Origin: Cliona cf. orientalis | Taxonomy: Eukaryota > Porifera > Demospongiae > Clionaida > Clionaidae | Direction: 5' to 3' | Assembly: GCA_963930775.1 (NCBI GenBank) | Contig: OZ005692.1 | Span: forward strand, 7,178,135-7,242,134 | DNA length: 64,000 nt | In this document: positions 46,605 to 58,189 of the stretch, piece after piece | How positions within the stretch are numbered: position 1 is the first letter of the stretch | Layout: every line of letters starts with the position of its first letter | Made by a program: the position numbers and the translations under genes | Notes under the pieces: generated by a model | Told to the model about the DNA's origin: nothing | Database searches by the model: none | What the model saw: only the letters and a program-made list of their open reading frames with translations

Positions 46605-49561
46605 CTACATGGCCGCTTGATCTGGGCCAGTAGCCAGGTTGTTGGGGGGAGGGTCAAGCTTCACTTGAAAGTAGATCGTATCGTTATTCGTAAAAGCAGG
46701 ATCATTGAGAACGGTCTGAGAAGCAAACTGGGGGAACCCCGAAGCAACATTGAATGTATCGACTGGCTTTTGAAAACTACCGCTCTCAGGATTAGGGACG
46801 AACTTGTGTGTAATGGAGTGATCCCTAGAGACAGGGTGATCCTGGTTGATCAGTGACATGGTCACTGTGTGGCGGAAAGGCCAAGAAAGGAGATCATCAT
46901 ATTCGGACTTCATCAGTACAATGAAGAGAGAGATGTGTGTACCCTTGCCAGTCCCGTCACCATTGAGGTACGCCCTGAGGCAGAGCCGGTAGCCATGAGG
47001 GCTGGAGTAGAATGGAGGACTGTAGAGCGAGACGGTGCGGCCAATCCTAGCCTCACGTTGACGACGCGAGAGGTCGTTCACCTTCCAAACATAGAGACCA
47101 GCAGTAGTCTTCACTTCGAGGATCTCTATCTTGAGGTTGAGCTCTTCGAACATGTTCTCGTACTGGGGGATGGTGTCCGTGATGTGGTTGAGATTGTTGT
47201 TCATCTGAGTTAGAGTCCCCTTGTGCTGCTCAACGTCAGCCACAAGCCCAGTCACAACTTCGTTCAGCTGAGCATACTTCTCCAACAGCTGCTTAACCTG
47301 TGATTTAGAGTGTGCCATATTCAATTTCAGTGATACAGTGATGCTCTCTTCACTATTAATTTTAGTCTATGCTGTAGCCTCACTCCCAGGCCACTCCCCA
47401 ATTTTAGTGTATAACATTGAAAAACTGGGAGTGATGTGGGGACGAGGCACATGTATGCATAATCTTAGATCCAGCAAGCATAATATTGAAATGCCTACCT
47501 GTTGCCTGATATCGCCTTCATCAGCTAGTCGTGGTTTGAATGATGCCCCACTGCCACCCTCCCTTCCCTCCAGCAGTGCTCTGATCTGTCTCATCTCTCG
47601 CTCTAGCCCCTCCACCTTCTTCAGCGCCTTGGTCGACTGCTTTTTAGAATCAGACAACTCCGCTTTTAATCCCTTGATCTCCTTCTCACATTTACGTACA
47701 GCTTCCGCAGTGTGCTACATTGACATACAGTGAATAATTATTGTACATGCATGTACATGTACATAATTATAGAGTTACGGATAAGTGCCCATGGACGCTT
47801 AAACATAACAGCTACTCATGATTTTGGCCTGCATGGGCGCTTATATACCCGGGACATAAATTGCATACACGTACAAACTGCTATGTTGAACATTTTTGGA
47901 TAGTTATCTGTGAGATCAAAATAATATCTAGCTTTGTCTCCAGGTCCACCCAAGTTTTTCGGTAAGTACGGGAGGGCGTCCGGGACAAGAAATGACGTGG
48001 TCCTAGGAGAGGTTATTGATCCTGACAGATTTCATTCATGCTAGTGCTACAATCAATCGATCTTTTAAGGTGACACACCTCAGAAAACGGAGGGCGCACT
48101 CAAAGAATGCATTGCCTACCCACATGTAAAAAAAATGTATAATGATTTTTGACTCGCAGACACTCAGGGATGAACTTGAAGGTAAAGCTAATTATGCATA
48201 ATGACACATGCAAAATTTTGCTTACTGGATCAGCAACCTTTGGCCTCATTGCTGCCAACACAGGACAAACATCACAGTGTTGCTACAAATAAAATAATTA
48301 ATTTTCAATAATGTAATAGACATGCATAGCTAATCACGGTATATAGTTGTATGCATACCTCAAAATCTACAAGAGAGATTTTTTCTTCACATTTACATAC
48401 AACTTGGAGTTCCTTGATGTCTTTCTGACAGCTTCGATCATTGAAAAACTGTAGAAAAATTTAATAGCTTTATTCTGGTATAGTGTATACCTTAAAGTTA
48501 ACGGCATTTAAATTTAGCAATTTCAAAAGAGAGCATTTAGCGATTTCGGTTTAGCTATACTACAATACATGAACGCATGTAACTTATGTTCAAACTCAAT
48601 TTCAGATGCTACTGAAGGTGTACAATGTAACTACTCATTGTACTCAATAGATACTAGAGGCCATGAAGGCACCATCTATAGCTCAGACTTGAGCGAGTGT
48701 AGTATGTAGAAAGTTACATGTTTTCAATTTCTAATTTAACTGATTATGTTGGACTCTCGAAGAAATTTTTAGCCTCATGTTAATTTAGCAAATTTGCTTC
48801 CAGTCACCAAATTCGCTAAATTAAGGTGCAGTTAATTTTATTGACACTAATCAAGGTACAAGGTCCGCTCATCACTTGAACTCACTTGCTGCGATTTTGA
48901 TGGGTCAATTTCTTCTTGACATAATGGGCAGGAGAATTTTCTGTGTGCAAATACCAAGCAATTAATTCACCATAATTATTACATAGTTTTAGTTAAATTT
49001 ACTTTCCAAGTAGCAATTAATTTTAGTTACGATGTAATCGTGGTGTAATATAAACTTCTATGCTATTAATAAGCACAAATCAGTATCCTACTGGATCGGA
49101 GGATTTAGTTTTCTTTGTTAGTTGTCTCTTCAGGTGTTAGTGATGTAGTGAGAGGCTTCGGGATCTAAAAGCCCTCAATCAGCTTGACAATCAAAATTAA
49201 TTACAAGCATTTTTAGTGGTATTTTTCACAGCTCTTGCACCATAGGAGCTGGGCCGGCCCCTTATCTTGCTACACACTTCCTCAATGATTATAATACAAG
49301 TAGCTACAGAGCTCCATTAATTTAGTGCTTCTGAAGTACATCCAAAGGAGCTCTAGCTCTATAGCCACATTTGGCTCACCTGGATGGAAAACAGGACTTG
49401 CAAATTCTGTCGCCGCAGACCAACTGAGAGGCCTCCCTCAGCAAATAATTACATATCACACACTTGTATCGCTTCAGGTACTCGTCATCCAGTTCTTGTC
49501 CATCCTTAGATAGAACCTTAAACCCAGTGGTGTTATAACCTCTTTCAAAAATTTCTGCCAT
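46605..49561 (-). CDS. TRAF-like: TRAF-like adaptor A (RING, short zinc region, coiled coil, MATH)
   Basis: Six exons, right to left: 49561-49380, 48940-48886, 48448-48359, 48282-48226, 47714-47499, 47297-46605; all phases agree and give 430 aa (stop TAG). The RING is built from two exons: CVIC, then CGDRICKSC, then CPLC. The residue normally His is Asp. One short zinc-binding stretch follows (CKC..HCDVC) instead of the usual several TRAF fingers. Then comes a heptad-rich coil (KALKKVEGLEREMRQIRALL) and a complete TRAF-C/MATH domain (VWKVNDLSRR, YSPPFYSSPHGYRLCLRAYL, GKGTHISLF). TRAFs trimerise through coil and MATH, bind receptor tails and act as ubiquitin ligases in NF-kB/MAPK signalling. 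The start ATG 49561 directly precedes the RING. TRAF-like gene B lies head to head 2.4 kb away. Confidence 0.85.
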
Positions 49562-49649
49562 GTGAAAGTCACAGCTGTACAAATATGAAGACACAAGTAA
49601 AGGCATTATGATGTTCGTGGTATTGCATGCATAGTTGCCCATGCACATG

Positions 49650-49966
49650 TGCAAGAGGTAAAGTAATCAGTTGTGTTGTTGTTGTAATCGTCGTGCGCAC
49701 AAAAATCGCCATATCTCGAGATTTACAGATACCTGAGCAACTCATAAGCATATTGAATCAGTTGAAAAACTGTCTTTAGTATGTTTCAAATTGAGGGACA
49801 TGATCCATGAGCGTCAGAAATAGTGCCTTTTTCTTGGCCATTGTAGCCATACCTATGAACAATACCTACTCAATGCATAATGCATACAGGCATGTGCTTT
49901 CTGCTCATGTGCACAACTAAATGGCTAGTTTCATCCCCAGATCCGAACAGGTAAAGATCGTCGACA
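49650..49966 (-). repeat. Dispersed ~300-bp repeat (copy in reverse)
   Basis: Reverse complement of 63443-63735: shared blocks include CATGGCTACAATGGCCAA, ATGAGTTGCTCAGGTATC and CTCTTGCACATGTGCATGGG, with GGTAAAGATCGTC at the right end. A fragment of the same repeat is at 58600-58735. It lies upstream of TRAF-A. Confidence 0.7.
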
Positions 49967-50489
49967 TGTTCTGAATAATGCTCGTGACACTGTTTGGCTG
50001 CTATCCACTGACTGAAATATGAAGCCCTATGGAACTATGATGGAACTAAATCTGACTGTAAGATAGCTAATGCAACAAAATGTAGGTAGTAGCAGTTCAA
50101 GTCTAGATCTGATTTTTGGCCGATATCATTGATCTAATGCTGCAATAGCGAAAGAAGCCGACTGCAATCGACAAAATTAATACTGTTTTTGGTGTTGTCA
50201 TTCTGAGAAATGCGTTTTCTCAAATTGCAAAAAGTACATGTATGAGGGGTGGACAGGCGGGGTATGGTACTGGATCTTCTTTTCTCATGGATTTCAATTT
50301 CCTTTCACATTTAAAACTGTCGTGACTTACATTTCGTACATATATGTATATAGGAAACACACCCACTTTTGTGCGCATGTGATTGTGTCCAACCTCCTCT
50401 GAACCTCATTGGGCCGCACTATACACCTCGAGGACAAGGAAGCGTGACCCTTTTGATCAGACCCTTTCTCGCGTGTGCATGAAATGGGG

Positions 50490-51085
50490 GGGGGGGGGGG
50501 GGGGGGGACCAACTACGGCGCAGTGGACAGTCCGGGGGGACCGTCAACAGCATGACAGACCCCCGAATTGGAGACCCTGGGTCCCCATTTTCATAGAAAA
50601 AGGGACCCAGGTCCCTATTTTCATATTATTTTAGGGACCCCTGGGTCCCCATTTTCACAGGATTTTGGGGAGCCTCTTATGAAAATGGGGACCCCGGGGG
50701 GCACAAGACTAGCAACTCTGCCACTCTGCCAACAAGCAGTACATGTAGCTATGTTATAGCTAGAAACATTAGCAAGTAACCACAACCCTAGAGCTTGCAT
50801 GATAGTAGAGTGGTACTACAAAATTAGCTAATGGATACCTTGCAGGCTGAGTCATGTGCTGTCTAGTGAATATTCATGCCTGCAAGTGTATTGCACCGCA
50901 GGACAAACCCTAGAGATTAACTCTGCCATACAGACTCTGGAGTCTAACCCTGCCATACAAACCCTTGAGACTAACCCTGCTAACCATATATCTGAAACCC
51001 AGCCCCTAACCCCTCTTGTAAATGCCGGGGGGACCATGCATAGTTGCTATGGACAGTCCGGGGGGGGGGGGGGGGGGGGACCACT
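50490..51085. repeat. GGGACCC-rich repeats and G runs related to the 39.5-kb transposon
   Basis: Contains GGGTCCCCATTTTCATA units (50575-50700), ACTCTGGAGTCTAACCCTGC units (50930-50990) and CCATGCATAGTTGCTATGGA, all with counterparts in 39512-40304, plus G runs at 50486-50507 and 51059-51079. Boundaries and duplications are unclear. Confidence 0.55.
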
Positions 51086-51098
51086 TACAGTATGACAG

Positions 51099-51429
51099 TA
51101 GTCTCGTGCCCAGCCCCTCCTACGCAAAAAGGGAGAAAGGGTCTGGTGAAAAGGGTCGCACTACCGTGTCCCTCCGGAATGCAATAATTGGCGTTTTGGT
51201 GTGCGTTAAATAAGAAATAAACCATACCGTGTGTGTGCATAGCTATAGAATTATATAGGTTGGGCGCACCAAGGCGCACGCGTGCAACAGATAATTACAT
51301 TCCAATAGTCATGTACTGCAATCTGATTGGCTACGTACGATTTTCAACGTGGGGACACGGTAGTGCAGCCCTTTTCACCATGCAGACCCTTTCTCCCTTT
51401 TTGCGTAGGAGGGGCTGGGCATGAGACTA
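51099..51429. mobile_element. TAGTCTCG-type MITE with 9-bp TSD
   Basis: Ends are inverted repeats of about 70 bp beginning TAGTCTCGTGCCCAGCCCC (right end with a few changes), flanked by GTATGACAG at 51090-51098 and 51430-51438. Within each end the sequence can fold on itself. No coding capacity. Same end structure as the outer transposon at 6421-20471. Confidence 0.88.
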
Positions 51430-51964
51430 GTATGACAGGTCCCTATTTTCGTATGATACCTGTCGCGGGTGTCAGTACAGCAGATATATATGTGACTACC
51501 CCTTGCAATAATAATTTAATAATATTATACTGACAGTCCTAAATCTAAGTATTCACGTATACGTACAAAAGTGGCTTACAGCACAGGTTCGATCGAGAAG
51601 TTATTGCCAGAGATCGACGTCCCCCCACAGCTGGTCCTGGTATCAGAACGGGTTCACATGGGATCTATAATACAGTAGAACTCAGCCAAAATTGAAGCGG
51701 TTCCGTTGCCCTATCAGAAGAATGTGTTCGATCTCACTGGCCCTTGGATTTCCCCCTGATTTTCCCCCAAAATCCTCACATCAGATTCTGCTGATGTGGT
51801 TTAATAAAGGAAGTCACGCACTACGCATACGGTAATGATAATCAAAACCATAACAGGCAACAGTAAACCCCTGGGTATTCCCCCGGCCCCGTGCCCCTCC
51901 TACCTATACGCTTGTATAAAATAGTGACTGCTCCGTTTTTTGGCTTGATTTTTAGTTCGATAAT

Positions 51965-54900
51965 ATGGCGATGACCGGTTACGATGTCGGTTCTGCTACC
52001 CTCTATAACAAAGCAGGGAAGCTGAGAGCTAGCGAGAAGGAGATGCTCAGCTGTCAACGCTGTGACAAACTACTTCGTGATCCCATGCAGCTGATAACTT
52101 GTGGATGCAGATACTGCAAGAGCTGTGTCAAGACCATCATTGGAGAAATGTATAAGCGTTCAGACTAGCTCGAAAATGCACGATTTATCACTATCACTTG
52201 TTTTTCACACATCATAGGAAAACCTCTGAAGCAAAGATGAAGTGTCCTAGGGACGGCGAAGTCTTTGAAAAATCTGATGTATGTATCATCATGGTATCAT
52301 GTACTCCGATTAGTAATCATGTACAGTACTCATAAAAAGAGAATCTCCACTAGCTACTGCTTGGGAGAGGGGATAATGTATTGAATGTATCTAGGGGGCC
52401 TGATAAGTCTGACATTTGACATAGACTGTCCATGCCCCAACTCTTAAACTGACGGACATCTATTCAGAGCCAGCTTGTATTCAGATACAAGTTAGTCTGT
52501 GCATGTTTTCCCATGAGTACAAGTGTAATGACATGCATTAATAAGCCCAGGGAATTGAATTAGGTATTGGGGAAGTGAATTTGATATTCTTAGATGAAGA
52601 TTACTCAATAAAAAAACTCATGCACCAAGCACCTTATGACACCAATAATATTTATATGTATACGTCATAGTGTTGTCACTCATTAGGTGAGGATTGACCG
52701 TGGATGCCAGAAAGAGATTGATTCCCTGGAGGTGGACTGTCCCACTCAACCAACTCCTTGCACATGGAGGGGATCCCTTAAACTAGTGGAAGTAAGTCTG
52801 ATCTTGTGTGTATCTATGATCCAGTGACAAACTTGTTGTTGGGAATAATACATGTATATGTACATGTAGATTCTGTACATGAATGGTAAATGGTCACATA
52901 ATATAGCAAGGGGGTCACTCCCATAGGCGCTGCGTCCGGAGCTGCGACTGTGGTCAAAATGCAATCAAACGGTCAAGGCGCTATTTGGGGATCGGTCAAG
53001 CGGTGTTCTGGCCCCTATCTCCAGCATAGCTTGGCGGCCAAGAGGCATGGCCAAGATTTTGCGCATGCAGTCAAGCGGTGTTCTGGCCCCTATCTCCAGC
53101 ATAGCTTGGCGGCCAAGAGGCATGGCCAAGATTTTGCGCATGCGCAGTTAGTCGATAGTCAATGGGTCAAGGGCAAAAATAAGCAATCAAGGCCATTTTT
53201 AGATGGTTAAAAATCTTGACCGTGGTCGCAGCTCTGGACACAGTGCCTATGGGAGTGACCTCCCCTTGTATAGGGATCCAAAAATGGTGGTGTTCCATTC
53301 TGTTCTATCTAAACAGATTGCATCCGGAATGGCCGTAACATGTACAGAAAAATAAATTGAATGAGACATAGCGTGGTAACAGAGAGTGTGGCTGTTTATC
53401 CCAATTGTGGCTATAGCTTGAACTAAATAACCAAAGAGTCTACAAAAGCCGAAAGGAGCACTGTGCTGGCTGAGCAATTGCATTTGAAGGAGGCAACCGG
53501 GGTCGATTGGCAACACGATCATCATGATCAATAGATTCCAGTCAGCACTCAAAATCTAAGAGGGGCAAAGGACTTTAGAAGACCGTGGCAGTGTGAAATA
53601 ACGATTCTACATAGCAAGTGAAAGAGTTGGCTTTTAATTTTTTGTCATAAGCAAACCACGTCCAACTATTAAAAATGTGGCATGTATATGACGTATATAT
53701 CTCCACAAGTTTAAAGCACTTGATAAGGGCCACTAAACATGCAGCAAATCGTGCTTCTAGCTCAGCCGTGCCTGTTGAATACACCCAGGTATGCCACATG
53801 CTGATTCGGCTATGCATTCTTGAGCTTGTTGTACATGGCATTGTAGGTAAGGATCATCAAGTCAATATGTGTATATTAAAGCTACTATAATAAAATTATG
53901 CATGCGCAGTGTACCATGTAGGGATTCCCCCAGAACAGAATCCAAACCGGGTGCTTAATGATATTCATAGGCTTTTAATTAAATTGTGGCTTTAAACTCC
54001 ACCCATTTCTTTGATGTTTATCCAATTAGCCCAAAGTCAAACAGGGTGGCCCACCCTGATTCAGGTATGCTGGGGGAAACACTGACCATGTATGGTTGTA
54101 ATAATATTATAGTGCTCTAGCTAGTGATTTGTGATTTTCTCTCTATCTACAGGAGCACTTACGCGAAAATTGTCCAAAGGTTGTGATAAGTTGCAAGTAT
54201 GGCTGTGGAGTGGAGTACCCCAGATCCTGTCAGGAGTGGCACATCAACAATGAGTGTCCCAAACGACCAGTGCCATGCCAGCACTGCAAGGCAACAGTCC
54301 CCTTTGAAGAACTACAGGTGTGTTGATGAAGAAAGCCTGGAGGAATCAGAATTGCATGTCATGACATACCCACCATTTCTATAGCTAATGTACACTTCCT
54401 CCTTATACATGTACTATATGGGAATGGTATGCTTTGGCCTTCATCTATAGGCTTCTAATATTTAACTCCCCTGCCACCCCCTCATTACATTTTAATTATT
54501 GCAGGACCACTATGCATCGTGCCCTTCTCATCCAATTAAATGCAATTACTGTGATGTTGCTTTGTCTATGAGATCAGAAGTAAGTAAAGTAAAGCATCCA
54601 TATACTGTACAGTGTAGAGCTGTATAATATTATTGTGCAATGTCATACAGAATGCTTAATAAAATAATTATAGTGCTACACATTAATGTATCATAGCACT
54701 TACATTAAGCATAACAATAGGCCATAAACATTGTTCCATCCTAGTCTCGCGGAGCCAGACCCTTACGCGGGGGGAGAGGGTCTGGTGACTTGCTATACAT
54801 GGAGTTGTTCTGCTGGAATGCAATAATTGACCATTTTACGGCGCGACGTCACATTAAGTTTATATTGCGCAGTGCACACTTGCCTATCATTTCAAAGGTG

Positions 54901-56691
54901 CGCGATGTTTAATGACAATGCGCGATTGTCGTGGAGGCGCATGACTATGGTAACGCAGTGAAGTTGCAATCTGATTGGTGCCGCTCTGTACAGAGCACCG
55001 GAACAACTCCGTGTATAACAAGTCACCATACTCTCTCCCCGTGCGTAAGGGTCTGGCTCCGCAAGACTAGTTCCATCCATGCATCGCCAATGACCTTTAT
55101 CAAACTTAATGTGCAATGTGATCAGTGTTGATTTTTTGGTGTATCCTTGGGGAAATTACTTGTTTCTGTAAATTGCGGTGATATGGGCAACAATGCATGA
55201 TACTGTAACTATATTATAGCCATTGATATCTTATACTAGCTTTACCTCTGTGTTTATTGTATCTTTACAGTTACCAAAGCATCTTGATGAGGTTTGCAAT
55301 GAGTATGAGATGGTTTGTCCAATGGAGCCAAAAGGATGTGACTTCAAGGTAAGCTACTATCTCTCAATAATAATAATATACAAGGTCTAAGCCACAGAGA
55401 AGTTAATGCCTATTTGCCTACCTGGTGGTGTGTGATGATACTATAAAGGGAAGGAGTATGACTCACCTGCATGAAAATTAGCATTAATTTTCCATAGTAC
55501 CAATGCAAGACCAATGGTGCATGCACATAACCAGATTGGCTCAGCAAAATTAAATTTAAAAAGGGTTGCTAGATATCTAATGTAGCAATTATTAGTAGTG
55601 ATAAAGAGAGGGGGGAAGTGAAAGAGAGACTTAGTGAATTGAAAAATATTGTGTCTCAGAATTTTATATCATGGTCTAATAATAATTCTTCTTTGTAGGG
55701 AAAGCGAGAAGAAATGACGAAGCACGTGAATCAGACACACACTATCATAGCCTTTGAAATGATCACAGCGAATGCCAAGGAGGTTGAGCAGGTGAAATCT
55801 GTCAATAGCCAATTGACTGAAGAAAACAAGCAACTCCGAGAAGACAACAAAAAGATCACGATCGAAAATCAACGACTAGCACGAAAATTTCAAGAGTTAG
55901 AGCAGCAATTGAAACGACTAGACAAAGTGTTTCAGCAACAACACAAGCGACGCCCAGAGCTGGTTGAAGCTGATGGCTACCATGAGCCTGTCACATCAAA
56001 GAGCCGATATGCTGCCGCATCCAAGGCATCATTCGGAGACGATTCTGGATACAACTCAAACAGTGCAATGTCCGTGAGTAAGCTTCGAGATGATGTGGAC
56101 AACCAGCAATCGCAGCTAGTTCAACTCGGTGATAATGTTCAAGTTATGCAGGAGAATTTCACACAATTTAGCATTGCTTTGGACGAGATCCGACTTCGCC
56201 AAGACGTTCTCGAAGTAAAGGCCACGAATGGTGTATTCATCTGGAAGATACCCGACATTCGAAGGCGATACCGTGATGCAGTCGATCGCAAAACCATCAG
56301 TCTCTACAGTCCTCCCTTCTACACCAGCCCTCATGGCTACCGTATGTGCATCAGAGTGTACCTGAATGGTGATGGACTTGGAAAAGGCACCCACATCTCA
56401 GTATTTTTCGTGCTAATGAAGTCTGAGCATGACTGCCTCCTTAGTTGGCCGTTCAAGCAGTCTGTACGATTCACCCTGATCAATCAGATCAATCAAGCTA
56501 ACAGCATCTCGGAAGCATTTGCACCTGATTTGTCAAGCCCCTCCTTTCAACAGCCCACTGGGGAAATGAATGTTGCAAGTGGATTTCCAAAATTTGTACG
56601 TCAGTCGATTTTGCAAAACGAGGAATTTACGCAAGGGAATGCCATTTACATCAAGGCCCAGGTGGATCTGTCTGGTCTCACCCAAACTTGA
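51965..56691 (+). CDS. TRAF-like: TRAF-like adaptor B (RING, TRAF zinc fingers, coiled coil, MATH)
   Basis: Seven exons: 51965-52149, 52218-52278, 52687-52791, 54153-54317, 54505-54579, 55271-55348, 55699-56691; phases agree and give 553 aa (stop TGA). The RING reads CQRCDKLL, CGCRYCKSC and, in exon 2, KCPRDGEVF; a Cys replaces the usual His. Exons 3-6 encode four TRAF-type fingers (CPTQPTPCTWRG, HLRENCPKVVISCKYGC, HINNECPKRPVPCQHC, HYASCPSHPIKCNYC, HLDEVCNEY..CPMEPKGC). The last exon holds a long coil (EENKQLREDNKKITIENQ) and a MATH domain (FIWKIPDIRRR, YSPPFYTSPHGYRMCIRVYL). It is a full-length TRAF, probably a ubiquitin ligase adaptor at receptor tails. Intron 2 contains a repeat fragment, intron 3 a MITE, intron 5 a TAGTCTCG element. 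Confidence 0.9.
52330..52650. repeat. Dispersed fragment matching 2150-2470
   Basis: Lies in intron 2 of TRAF-like gene B. It shares AGAATCTCCACTAGCTACTG, ACATAGACTGTCCATGCCCC and ATTAATAAGCCCAGGGAATT with the region upstream of the TMEM63-like tail, so material moved between these loci. Confidence 0.75.
52908..53267. mobile_element. 360-bp MITE with a 75-bp tandem duplication
   Basis: Inverted ends of about 50 bp (CAAGGGG..GTCACTCCCATAGGC and complement) in intron 3 of TRAF-like gene B. The interior has two adjacent, identical 75-bp units (52996-53070 and from 53071) starting TCAAGCGGTGTTCTGGCCCC. Confidence 0.8.
54742..55069. mobile_element. TAGTCTCG-type MITE with 9-bp TSD, in TRAF-B intron
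   Basis: Starts TAGTCTCGCGGAGCCAGACC, ends GGTCTGGCTCCGCAAGACTA, and is flanked by GTTCCATCC at 54733-54741 and 55070-55078. It has an internal CCAGACCC..GGGTCTGG hairpin in each end. Same family as 51099-51429. Confidence 0.88.
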
Positions 56692-56855
56692 ATGAACTAA
56701 AATTTGATAGTGGCTAATTATGATCCCAGTGTTGTATATATCATCAGAGTTTGTGTTTGTGTTTCAATAATAAAAAAAAATAGTACTAACAAACTGAATG
56801 TTTGTTTATTGTGAATATCATGTCCTTCGATGCTGGTCAGTCGTCATGTATGCAA

Positions 56856-57122
56856 GACGACCTTTACCTACTTATCCTCCGCGTGGAATAGGTAAAGATC
56901 GTCAGTAATCAGAATCCTCATGCATGCTTTACATAGTACATGTACGTACATGAACGTGCAAATGATATTCAGCTCAGCGCCCTTTCAGGAAGTTTCGATC
57001 AGGTTCCTGTCACGCCCGTTGGTGGGCATCGCGCTCTAATAATGGTAAAGGGTCACTATGCGTGTAAGTAGCATATACTTAACTTATGCAACGTTACGTA
57101 CTTATGACCCTTTACCATTATT
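56856..57122. repeat. Small hairpins with GACGACCTTTACC-type arms
   Basis: Two separate hairpins: 56856-56870 with 56889-56903 (GACGACCTTTACCTA arms, one mismatch) and 57038-57055 with 57105-57122 (AATAATGGTAAAGGGTCA, perfect). The GACCTTTACC core recurs at 29139, 31087, 49951 and 63443. Confidence 0.7.
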
Positions 57123-57249
57123 AACCCGGCTCGCAAAGGAGGGTTACTGCAATCGGCCGTCCCTCTTTTGCTAAAATTAATGGTAAGGGTCGTCATAGAA
57201 AATACGCATTCTAGGTATACATGTACGTGGCATAAAGGAAGAGTGGTCA

Positions 57250-58184
57250 TGTTAAGTCCTGCCCAGTGGAGTAGTTGTGTGTGTGCAGCTGTTGCAACTT
57301 CAGTGCCAGTCTGTGCTTACATGGCACCTACCTCAACTACATGATTGATTGCCATTCGAATTCCATTCTGTGCTTTGCTGGTCAGTTGTCAGTGCAGTCA
57401 CATGACAGCCTAAACAGGCAGTGCATAATTCAGTTCAAGTAAGTATGTCACAGAGGCTTTCAGTTTATATAGTGACATAGCCAGGTGCCTTTCCCAACCA
57501 GAACCCAGTTTAGGTGCAGGGTATGTAGTCATGTACCCTGTTCAGGTGTAGGGTATGTAGTTCAATACTCCTGATATTATATGCATGCATGTAGCGGTGA
57601 GAGTTCTGCACTCCTGTGCATTCATTATATAATGAAGCTACTAGGGATGTGGTAATCGTTTCATTTTGTATACCGGGTAATATCATTTTCACAAACATGA
57701 TTGTCAAGATAACACTTATAGCTAATAACAATGTAAGATCTGATAGATCTAATGTTTCCACAACAAAGTAATTGATTGCCATGATGCTTTGAACAACAAT
57801 GCTATGACCATGCAGACAATGAGCCCTGGTGCATGCTTTTCAAAGGGTTGCATATAAAAACTGAATGTTAAGACACATTTTTGTTGTTGCTGCAATTTTC
57901 TCACAATGCATAATAATGACTCTGTCGATCAATTGACTAGTATCTCGTGAGAGTAGCTACCATCTTATGAGAGTACTATAATAATAAGTAGTATACGCAA
58001 AGTGGTTTCGAATTCATTAATAGTATTATGTCAACTTGGTTTATAAGCAACATATAAGTAATTATTTAATATTGCCTGATACAAATACGAGAGCCACAGT
58101 ACTATAATAATACCGTCATAATATTATTATTATGGTTGTGATTACGTACAGTACTCAAAAGAATCATGCACTCTACTATACATA
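57250..58184. other. Gene-free interval
   Basis: No conserved reading frame or clear repeat boundary. A GTGTAGGGTATGTAGTC-type duplication is visible at 57510-57565; the rest is AT-rich. Confidence 0.45.
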
Positions 58185-58189
58185 CATAT

